A stretch of 64,000 bases of DNA from JAHIQC01 sp964565645. Lineage in GTDB: Bacteria; Actinomycetota; Coriobacteriia; Anaerosomatales; JAHIQC01. A model generated the notes under the pieces. That model made no database searches. It worked only from the letters and a program-made list of their open reading frames with translations, and was not told where the DNA came from. The position numbers and the translations under genes are program-made. The stretch covers positions 99,924-163,923 of the forward strand of contig CAZMFQ010000006.1 of NCBI GenBank assembly GCA_964565645.1, read 5' to 3'. Positions 24,871 through 32,111 of this stretch are shown in pieces; position 1 is the stretch's first letter, and each line of letters begins with the position of its first letter.

Positions 24871-26744
24871 ACACCATAGCCATCGTTCTCGTTATCGGTC
24901 TGGTGATCTTCACCATCGCCCTGTCGATCTTCTCACGTCGCTTCACCCGTACGACCGCCGACTTCTACCTGGCGGGACGCAAGGTCGGATCGTTCTCCAA
25001 CGCATCCGCCATCTCCGGAGACTACCTCTCCGCTGCGTCGTTCCTGGGAGTCGCGGGCGCCGTCTACGCGTCCGGCCTCGACGGCGTGTGGTACGCGGCC
25101 GGTTTCGCCGGCGGCTTCATGGTCGTCGTGTTGTTCATCGCTTCGGCACTCCGTCGTTTCGGTGAGTACACGGTCGCGGACTTCGCCTACGGGCGCTTCG
25201 GTTCCGAGCGCGTGCGTCTCGTCACCGTCGTGTGCGTGCTCCTCGTCTCCATCTTCTACATGGCCCCGCAGATGTACGGCGCGGGCACCACGTGGAAGAT
25301 CCTCGTGGGTCGCGCGTTCTTCCCGGCCGGAGCCGACGGCCTGTTCCTGGGCGTCGACCCGATCTATCTTTCGGGCGTCACCGTCGTCGCGGCCATCATG
25401 ATGTTCTACGTGGCCATGGGCGGCATGAAGGGCACCACGCTCAACCAGATCTTCCAGTTCTGGTGGCTGTGGTTCGCCATGTTCCTCGTCGTCGCGTTCG
25501 CGTTCGGCCAGGGCTTCAGCTACCCCAGTGAGCTCAAGGCGGCCAGTGCCACCAAGCTCACGGCGACCAAGACCATGACGGTGGCCGATCTGACCAAGGT
25601 CGATCCCAAGAGCGGCAAGGCGCCGATCGAGAACGCCAAGGCGACCATGAGCCCCGAGTCCTTCGCGAAGGTCGAAGAGGCCGTGGCTGCCGGGGATCAG
25701 ACCGTCAAGGTCGACGTCCTTCTCACCCAGAAGAACAAGTTGCACACCACGCGCGACATGATCTTCGGCGAGCCCGGACATCGCTACAACACCTTCGATC
25801 AGTTCTCCATGGTGCTTGCGCTGGTTCTCGGTACCGCGGGTCTGCCGCACATCCTGAACCGCTACTACACCAACCCCTCCGGTGCTGCGGCCCGCCGCTC
25901 CACCTTCTGGGTGCTCATCTTCATCGGCACGTTCTACATCCTGGCGCCGATCGCGGGTCTTGCGGCCCGAGGACGTATCCTGGAGGCCTTCACCAACGGC
26001 ACGGCTCCGGCCAACGCCGCCTACGTCGACGGCATCCTGGTCAAGTCCGACGCGGTCATGCCGGCCATCGGCCAGATCCTCGGCGGCGAGTGGCTGCTCG
26101 GCATCGTGGCGGCCGGCGCGTTCGCGGCGATGTTCTCCACCATCGGTGGACTGCTCATCGCTTCGGCGTCCGCTGTGGGCCATGACGTCTATGAGAAGTA
26201 CATCAACCCGAACGCCACCGAGGCCAACCGCGTCGCGGTCGGCAAGGGCGCGGTCATCTTCTTCGCCACGCTTGCGTGGGTCGTGGGTTGGGCCATCCCG
26301 TACTTCGGACTGCAGAACGCGTACCCGGCCCTCATCGCGATGATGGTGACCTGGGCGTTCGCGGTCGGCGCCTCGGCCTTCGTGCCGATGCTCCTGACCG
26401 GTATCTGGTGGAAGGGTACGACCGAGAAGGGCGCGATCTCAGGTATGCTCGTCGGCCTGATCGGCTCCATCGGCATCATCTTCATGAACATCTTCCAGCA
26501 GCTCAAGGTCCCGGCTTTCGCGCCGGACAACGGGTTCATCGGATTCCTCGCGTCACTCACGTTCCCCGTGCTCTTCACGTTCCCCGCAGCGCTTCTCACG
26601 ATCATCATCGTCAGCAAGCTCGATGGTCAGCTGCCCAAGAACGTCGACGAGATCTGGATGCGTATTCACGGAACCGCCCATGAGCGTTACGAGCGCGACC
26701 TCGGACTGGACAAGGTCGGCGGTATGTTCGGCGGCGGCAAGTAG
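24867..26744 (+). CDS. Sodium:solute symporter (acetate/ActP-like)
   Basis: This 625-residue transporter of the SSS family has about 13 membrane segments. TADFYLAGRKVGSFSNASAISGDYLSAASFLG is abbreviated here to its key motifs FYLAGR and SGDYLSAASFLG, and FSTIGGLLIASASAVGHD is typical of the ActP branch. ActP-like proteins import acetate or other short carboxylates with Na+ or H+. A soluble insert of about 75 residues rich in Lys, Thr and Ala (about 222-300) interrupts the membrane region, which is longer than in Escherichia coli ActP. The exact substrate is unknown. Confidence 0.88.
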   Translation: MNTIAIVLVIGLVIFTIALSIFSRRFTRTTADFYLAGRKVGSFSNASAISGDYLSAASFLGVAGAVYASGLDGVWYAAGFAGGFMVVVLFIASALRRFGEYTVADFAYGRFGSERVRLVTVVCVLLVSIFYMAPQMYGAGTTWKILVGRAFFPAGADGLFLGVDPIYLSGVTVVAAIMMFYVAMGGMKGTTLNQIFQFWWLWFAMFLVVAFAFGQGFSYPSELKAASATKLTATKTMTVADLTKVDPKSGKAPIENAKATMSPESFAKVEEAVAAGDQTVKVDVLLTQKNKLHTTRDMIFGEPGHRYNTFDQFSMVLALVLGTAGLPHILNRYYTNPSGAAARRSTFWVLIFIGTFYILAPIAGLAARGRILEAFTNGTAPANAAYVDGILVKSDAVMPAIGQILGGEWLLGIVAAGAFAAMFSTIGGLLIASASAVGHDVYEKYINPNATEANRVAVGKGAVIFFATLAWVVGWAIPYFGLQNAYPALIAMMVTWAFAVGASAFVPMLLTGIWWKGTTEKGAISGMLVGLIGSIGIIFMNIFQQLKVPAFAPDNGFIGFLASLTFPVLFTFPAALLTIIIVSKLDGQLPKNVDEIWMRIHGTAHERYERDLGLDKVGGMFGGGK

Positions 26745-26747
26745 TAC

Positions 26748-26774
26748 AAAAGGCTCCACCCCCAGGAGCTTTTT
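26748..26774 (+). terminator. Intrinsic terminator of the symporter operon
   Basis: AAAAGGCTCC and GGAGCTTTTT form the stem, with a seven-base loop and a T-run inside the right arm. It begins four bases after the symporter stop. This is the best classical terminator in the window. Confidence 0.85.
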
Positions 26775-26780
26775 GGAATC

Positions 26781-26859
26781 CCGGTTCCCGGCCCCTACGT
26801 CCCAGGGGCCGGGACCGGAACCCGAGGCAGACGCCACACGTCCCGGTGGCGTCTGCCTC
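26781..26859. terminator. Two further GC hairpins between convergent genes
   Basis: The first hairpin pairs 26781-26795 with 26805-26818 (one bulged base). The second is a perfect 14-base stem (26824-26837 with 26846-26859) followed by CTTTTGC on the plus strand. They probably protect the converging symporter and pgi transcripts from each other. Confidence 0.65.
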
Positions 26860-26886
26860 CTTTTGCGTGTCGAGTCGCGGAGCGCT

Positions 26887-28533
26887 CTAGGAGAGCGCGG
26901 TGACGAGCGCCTGCGAGAGCGCGGTGAGCGTGTCGGGGTCGTCACCGGGCAGGTCGAGGCGCATCACGCGCTTCCCGCCGGCGGCCAGCGTCATCAGGTC
27001 ACCCTCCGCCTGCGCGCGGAACAGTTCGGCGAGGGAGAACGGTGAGCCGGGGACCGCGAGGTTGGTGTGTTCGCGGGTGGTGATCATGAGGAACACCCCG
27101 CCGTCCGGACCGCCCTTGTGCAACTGGCCGGTCGAGTGCAGGTAGCGTGGTCCGATCTCGAGGCATGCGGCGACCCCCAGGCGCGCGGAGACCGTGTCCA
27201 GGGCGCGCTTGAGGAACGCAAGTGATGGCGAGTCGGGTGGCAGGTATGCGAGCAACGCGAGGTAGTCCCCGCGCGCTATCGTCGCGGCGAGCGGCGCCAG
27301 CGCCGTCACGAGGTCCCCGGGCGCGCTCGCGCCCTCCAGCGCGCCGGCGTACGTCGGCCATATCCCGTGCAGGTCCGCACAAGCAGCGGGCACGCTTCCG
27401 CGGCCCTCCAGCACTGCCGCGGTCGCCGCCTTCGCTGACGCGACATCCGGCTCATCGAACGGGTTCACGCCGAGCAGATGGCCGAGGAGCGCCACCGCGT
27501 GCTCCCAGCGCACGAACTCAGCGCCGATCGCCAGGGCACCGTCCACGACGTACTCGAACACGGGATGTCCCTCGCCTCGCACTCCTTCGGCGAAACGGGC
27601 GGTCGCGTCGTCTCCGGGCTCCCGCATCACCACGAGCGCGCGGTCCTCTCCGAAGCCCGTGGGGACCGTGAGCGCCGGAGCGAGGACGGGCACCATCCCG
27701 GTCCCGTGCTTGCCGGTCGACTCGGCCACGAGCTGCTCGATCCAGGTGCCGAACGCCTCGAACCGTGGCGATGTGGCGAGCGTGAGCTTGTTCCTGCCCT
27801 CGGCGTGCGCATCCGCCATCCATGCCGCCAGCGCGGCGGCCGGGTTGTCCTCGGAGTCGGAGTGGCAGGCGTCCTCCATCTCGCGGGCGATCGAGACGAG
27901 GGTGCGCACGTCCACCCCGATCATCGCGGCGGGAGCCAGCCCGAACACCGTGAGCGCGGAGAAGCGGCCACCCACCGTGGGCGGCGCGGCGAGGGCGACA
28001 CGCATGATCTCCCGGGCGCGCATCTTCTCGAGCGGGGTCCCGGGATCCGTGATGACGATGAAGTGCTTGCCGGCCGCCGGCCGGTCGAGTTCCTGCTCCA
28101 TCCACGCGCGAAAGATCGCGTACAGCGCGAGCGGCTCGATGGTCGTGCCTGACTTGCTCGAGAGGACGACATACGTGCCGACGCGGTCGAGGGAGTCGAG
28201 CAGCGCACGGACCGCCGTGGGCGAGGTGGTGTCGAGGACGTGGAGCCCGGGGGCTCCCGGCTTGCCGCCGAGGACCCTCTCCATCACGAGCGGCGCGAGC
28301 GAGGAGCCGCCCATGCCGAGCAGGACCACATCCGTGGCGCCCTCCTCGGCCAGTGCCGAAGCGAGGTTCTCCACAAGTGGCAGCTTGCCTTCGGCCTTCT
28401 GAGCGAGGTCGGTCCATCCGAGCCGCTGCATGATCGGCTGACGTTGGTCGACGTCGCTCGAGAACAGCGTCGGGTCACGATCCACCAGCCGCCGAACGGC
28501 GTTCGCCTCGATCAGCCGCGTCAGAGAATCCAT
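26887..28533 (-). CDS. pgi: Glucose-6-phosphate isomerase
   Basis: The enzyme (548 residues) interconverts glucose 6-phosphate and fructose 6-phosphate. Sugar-phosphate motifs are seen: GMGGSSLAP, LSSKSGTTIEPLAL and the SIS-type VGGRFSALTVFG. ESTGKHGTGMVPV and LHKGGPDGGVF belong to the active-site region. The sequence resembles the isomerase half of transaldolase-isomerase fusions more than classical Escherichia coli Pgi. No transaldolase domain is attached here. AGGAGGC lies ahead of the ATG. Confidence 0.88.
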   Translation of the reverse strand: MDSLTRLIEANAVRRLVDRDPTLFSSDVDQRQPIMQRLGWTDLAQKAEGKLPLVENLASALAEEGATDVVLLGMGGSSLAPLVMERVLGGKPGAPGLHVLDTTSPTAVRALLDSLDRVGTYVVLSSKSGTTIEPLALYAIFRAWMEQELDRPAAGKHFIVITDPGTPLEKMRAREIMRVALAAPPTVGGRFSALTVFGLAPAAMIGVDVRTLVSIAREMEDACHSDSEDNPAAALAAWMADAHAEGRNKLTLATSPRFEAFGTWIEQLVAESTGKHGTGMVPVLAPALTVPTGFGEDRALVVMREPGDDATARFAEGVRGEGHPVFEYVVDGALAIGAEFVRWEHAVALLGHLLGVNPFDEPDVASAKAATAAVLEGRGSVPAACADLHGIWPTYAGALEGASAPGDLVTALAPLAATIARGDYLALLAYLPPDSPSLAFLKRALDTVSARLGVAACLEIGPRYLHSTGQLHKGGPDGGVFLMITTREHTNLAVPGSPFSLAELFRAQAEGDLMTLAAGGKRVMRLDLPGDDPDTLTALSQALVTALS

Positions 28534-28613
28534 GCGTGCCTCCTGTGTCCGGTCCCACGAGTATAGCCTTCCCCGTGGGACGAAGGCTCAGGCAGGCCGA
28601 GGAGCGCGGCCCG

Positions 28614-29570
28614 TCACTCTCCCGCGACGCCGGCGAGCTCGATCGGCTCGACGTCCGCGGCATCGGGGCGTCGCTCCAGGCGCGCCACGGCGAGTCCGCC
28701 GGTCACCACGAGCGCACCGCCGACGATCGTGCGCAGCGTGAGGGCCTCGCCGAGGAACAGCGCCGCGAAGAACACCGCGCTCACCGGCTCGATGTAGGTG
28801 AGGATCGCCGCGTGATCGGTACGGACGCGCCTGAGGCCGCCAAGGAAGATGAAGCCGGTCACCGCCGTGTGCACGACGCCGAGGGTGATGAGCGCAGCGT
28901 ATGCCCGCGCGCTCGACGGCACATCGCCGCGCGCGTAGGCGGCGAGCACGAACGGGGACAGGACGACGCTCGCGACCGTGTACTCCACGAGCATGAGCGC
29001 CCCGCTCGAGATGCCGCGCAGGATCTTCTTGCTGCGCAGCAGCAAGGTGGCGTACGTGAGTGCCGAAGCGAACGCGAGGATCGCGCCCAGGAGCTTCTGG
29101 CCGCTGCCGAAGTCCAGCCCGTGCTGGGTGAGTATGACGACGATGCCACCCAGCGCGAGCGCCAGAGGCGCCAAGACGCGCCGGTCGAACCGTTCGCCGG
29201 TGACGAACGGGGCGAGCGCGGCCACGAACACGGGCCCCGTATACCCCAGCAGTTCGGCTGTGGCCACGTCCGTCATGTCGAGCGCGGTGAGGAACAGGAA
29301 CCAGTTGAGCGTCAGGATCAGTCCCTGTCCGATGACCTGGCGCCACTTCGCCGACGGAAGCCCCTGAAGCTCGCGCCAGCCGCCGCTCGCGAGCATCCAT
29401 CCGCCGATCACGAGCGCGGCGCACAGCACGCGGAAGAAGACCTTGACCACCGAGGCGCCGTCGGCCGCGCGGAGCAACAGGGGGATCGAGCCCCAGATCA
29501 GGCCTGCGGTCGCGACGCGCGCGAGACCGATCAGGCGCTCTTTGGGGTCGGCGTGGGAGTCGGAAGTCAT
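28614..29570 (-). CDS. EamA/DMT-family membrane transporter
   Basis: This 318-residue protein has ten predicted membrane helices in two EamA repeats. ATAGLIWGSIPLLLR begins the first and ALTYATLLLRSK the second; the late LTYIEPVSAVFFAALFLGE is the family signature. Drug/metabolite transporters of this type usually export amino acids or metabolites. The ATG at 29570 is preferred because a promoter (TTGCCA, 16 bases, TATCCT) ends seven bases before it, suggesting a leaderless mRNA with no SD. It is probably a separate unit from pgi. Confidence 0.86.
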   Translation of the reverse strand: MTSDSHADPKERLIGLARVATAGLIWGSIPLLLRAADGASVVKVFFRVLCAALVIGGWMLASGGWRELQGLPSAKWRQVIGQGLILTLNWFLFLTALDMTDVATAELLGYTGPVFVAALAPFVTGERFDRRVLAPLALALGGIVVILTQHGLDFGSGQKLLGAILAFASALTYATLLLRSKKILRGISSGALMLVEYTVASVVLSPFVLAAYARGDVPSSARAYAALITLGVVHTAVTGFIFLGGLRRVRTDHAAILTYIEPVSAVFFAALFLGEALTLRTIVGGALVVTGGLAVARLERRPDAADVEPIELAGVAGE

Positions 29571-29576
29571 AGACGC

Positions 29577-29604
29577 GAGGATACACGAGCCCAAGGCGCT
29601 GGCA
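29577..29604 (-). promoter_or_regulatory. Promoter for a likely leaderless EamA transcript
   Basis: On the minus strand TTGCCA and TATCCT are 16 bases apart, and TATCCT ends seven bases before the ATG. A start at normal distance would coincide with the A of ATG. No SD-like purine run is present. Confidence 0.5.
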
Positions 29605-29642
29605 ATGGGTCGTCGTCCGGGTCGACGCCGGAGCTGCCGGGT

Positions 29643-30653
29643 CTAGCAGATCCTCGGCAACTGCTCGCCGACGAGCATGTCCATGATGCGCTTGGCGCCG
29701 AACGAGGTCTTGACGTACACCTTGCCGGCGGGGCCTTCGGTGACCTCGCCGATGATCGCCGCGTCCGCGCCGTAGGGCGCCTGGCGCATCGCCGCGAGCG
29801 CGGCCTGGGCCTGCTCGGCGGGCACGATCGCGACCATCTTGCCCTCGTTGGCCACCTGGTAGACGTCGTAGCCGAGCATCTCGGATGCGCCGCGCACCTG
29901 GTCGCGCACGGGGACATCGTCCTCGACGACCGTCATGGACGTCGCCGATGCCATGGCGAGCTCGTTGAGGGTGGACGCGAGTCCGCCGCGGGTGGGGTCG
30001 CGGAAGCAGCGGGCGTCGGGCGCCGCGTCGAGCACCGCGCCGATGAGGTGGTTCAAGGGCGCGGCATCCGACTCGATGCTCGTCTCGAACGTGAGCCCCT
30101 CGCGGGTTGAGACCACCGCGATGCCGTGGTCTCCCAGCGTTCCGGAGAGCAGGATCCTGTCGCCGACCGCGCAGTGGGATCCCGAGAGGTCGAGTCCGTC
30201 ACGTATGACGCCGATGCCGGCCGTGTTGATGTAGCAGCCGTCGCCGTGGCCCTTCTCGACCACCTTGGTGTCGCCCGTGACGATGCGCACGCCGGCCTCG
30301 GCGGCCGCGTCGTGCATGCTCTGAAGGATCCTGCGAAGGTCCTCGACCATGAAGCCCTCTTCGAGGATGAAGCCGACCGACAGGTACAACGGGGTCGCCC
30401 CGGCCGTCGCGATGTCGTTCACGGTGCCGCACACGGCGAGCCGTCCGATGTCGCCGCCCGGGAAGAACAGCGGCGAGACCACGTAGGTGTCTGTGGACAT
30501 CGAGATGCGTCCGGCGGGAACCTCGAGGGCCGCCGCGTCGTCACCGCGCGCGAGGATGTCGTCGTCGAAGTCGTGCATGAACACGTCCTCGATGAGCTCG
30601 CGCATCATCGTGCCGCCGCTGCCGTGCGCGAGAAGAATCCGGTCCGAGCGCAT
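29643..30653 (-). CDS. hypE: Hydrogenase maturation protein HypE
   Basis: HypE (336 residues) dehydrates the carbamoyl group delivered by HypF to a thiocyanate on its C-terminal cysteine, the source of the CN ligands of [NiFe] hydrogenase. The PurM-like motif HGSGGTMMRELI opens the protein, GDDAAAL carries ATP-site residues, and the chain ends in PRIC with the catalytic terminal cysteine intact. It is the last gene of the nik-hyp operon, 63 bases after hypD. Confidence 0.97.
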   Translation of the reverse strand: MRSDRILLAHGSGGTMMRELIEDVFMHDFDDDILARGDDAAALEVPAGRISMSTDTYVVSPLFFPGGDIGRLAVCGTVNDIATAGATPLYLSVGFILEEGFMVEDLRRILQSMHDAAAEAGVRIVTGDTKVVEKGHGDGCYINTAGIGVIRDGLDLSGSHCAVGDRILLSGTLGDHGIAVVSTREGLTFETSIESDAAPLNHLIGAVLDAAPDARCFRDPTRGGLASTLNELAMASATSMTVVEDDVPVRDQVRGASEMLGYDVYQVANEGKMVAIVPAEQAQAALAAMRQAPYGADAAIIGEVTEGPAGKVYVKTSFGAKRIMDMLVGEQLPRIC

Positions 30654-30716
30654 GTGGTCCTCCGTGGTCGTCCGCCTCGCCGATCGGGTGCGCGGTGCGC
30701 TGCTCCTCGGCGGTGT

Positions 30717-31811
30717 CTAGTCCTGCCTGCCGTAGTCAGTGTAGCGGTAGTACGCTGCGCAGCTGCCTTCCGAGGAGACCATGCACGGTCCGATCGGGTG
30801 CTCGGGGGTGCAGCCGCGGCCGAAGAGCTTGCACTCGAACGGCAGCGTGATGCCGCGGAGCACCTCGCCGCACTGGCAGCCCTTGATCTCCTTGGGCTCG
30901 GGCGGGGTGACGGGCACGCGCACCATGGCATCGTACTGTGCGTACTTCTCGCGGATCGCGAGCCCTGTGCCGGGGATCACGCCGATGCCACGCCACTCGG
31001 CATCGACCGGTTCGAACACCTCTTCGATCTTGGCGATGGCCGCCGGATTGCCCTGCGGAGGGACCGCGCGGGTGTACGCGATCTCGACCTCTGCGCGACC
31101 CTCGGCGACCTGCTTCGCGAGCATATACACACCCTGGAGCACGTCGATGGGCTCGAAGCCGGTGATGACGCTCGGGACGCCGTACTCCTCGGCAAGGAAG
31201 CGGTAGGGCTCGATGCCGATGATCACCGAGACGTGGCCGGGAAGGATGAACCCGCCCACAGCGACGTCGGGATCGTTCACGAGCGCGCCCAGGGCGGCCG
31301 GGACGGTCTTGTGCGCGGAGAACACCGAGAAGTTCTCCAGTCCGCGCCTGGCGGCCTCCTGGATGGCGCTCGCGATGATCGGGACCGTGGTCTCGAAACC
31401 GACGCCGATGAACACGACCTGTTTGTCGGGGTTCTTCTCAGCGAGATCGAGCGCGTCGAGGGGGGAGTACACGATGCGAACGTCGCGCCCGTCCGCCTTC
31501 TCGCGCGAGAGCGACGAGTAGGAGCCGGGGACCTTCATCATGTCGCCGAAGGTGGTCACCATGACGCCGGGCTGGCGCGCGAACTCGATCGCGGTGTCGA
31601 TGTCGGTGTTGCCGGTCACGCAGACCGGGCAACCCGGGCCCGAGAGCAGGGTGATGGTCTCAGGCATCACGTCACGCAGGCCGTTGCGAGCGATCGCGAC
31701 GGTGTGGGTGCCGCAGACCTCCATGAACTTGACGGGGGCGGTGGCGGTCGAGTGGATGGCCTCGATCAGCGTCCGGGCTATCTCGGGGTCCCGGTACCCG
31801 CTCAGGTCCAC
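30717..31811 (-). CDS. hypD: Hydrogenase maturation protein HypD
   Basis: HypD (364 residues) is the iron-sulfur scaffold where the Fe(CN)2CO unit is built together with HypC. The motifs MEVCGTHTVAI, LLSGPGCPVCVT and GFETTVP are present, and the C-terminal cluster cysteines lie in GCQCGEVLRG and CKLFGRGCTPEHPIGPC. The GTG at 31811, four bases after the hypC stop, is chosen because the family consensus begins a few residues later; the frame extends upstream only as hypC shadow. Confidence 0.96.
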   Translation of the reverse strand: MDLSGYRDPEIARTLIEAIHSTATAPVKFMEVCGTHTVAIARNGLRDVMPETITLLSGPGCPVCVTGNTDIDTAIEFARQPGVMVTTFGDMMKVPGSYSSLSREKADGRDVRIVYSPLDALDLAEKNPDKQVVFIGVGFETTVPIIASAIQEAARRGLENFSVFSAHKTVPAALGALVNDPDVAVGGFILPGHVSVIIGIEPYRFLAEEYGVPSVITGFEPIDVLQGVYMLAKQVAEGRAEVEIAYTRAVPPQGNPAAIAKIEEVFEPVDAEWRGIGVIPGTGLAIREKYAQYDAMVRVPVTPPEPKEIKGCQCGEVLRGITLPFECKLFGRGCTPEHPIGPCMVSSEGSCAAYYRYTDYGRQD

Positions 31812-31815
31812 CGGG

Positions 31816-32067
31816 TTACTCGCCGGTGCCGGCGAGCTCGGCTTCCATGTCGACAAGGTTGATGTCCTTGAGGATCTGGAGCGTCTCTTCGGCGTACTCC
31901 TCGTCAACGACCTGGATCGCGAAGCCAGCGTGAACGAGGACGAAATCGTCGACCTTGGCCTCAGGCACGAGGTCCAGGCTCACGTGACGCGAAACGCCGA
32001 GGATGTCGACCTCGGCCATGGAGTTCGCTTCGAGCGTCGTGATCTTCGCCGGGATTGCAAGACACAT
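31816..32067 (-). CDS. hypC: Hydrogenase assembly chaperone HypC
   Basis: HypC (83 residues) carries the iron precursor between HypD and the hydrogenase large subunit. The essential N-terminal MCLAIPAKI is intact, which fixes the start at 32067; the frame has an earlier ATG that would bury Cys2. GVSRHVSLDLVPEAKVDDFVLVHAGFAIQVVDEEYAEETL is family typical. AAGGAGG precedes the ATG. It lies between hypF and hypD. Confidence 0.96.
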   Translation of the reverse strand: MCLAIPAKITTLEANSMAEVDILGVSRHVSLDLVPEAKVDDFVLVHAGFAIQVVDEEYAEETLQILKDINLVDMEAELAGTGE

Positions 32068-32111
32068 ATACGGTTCGAACCTCCTTCGCGGGAACACGGT
32101 CCCGCTCTTGC

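Noticed and set aside
32068..32090. GGTTCGAACC as a tRNA T-arm
   Set aside because: It is an isolated palindrome beside the hypC SD; no acceptor stem or anticodon arm surrounds it.
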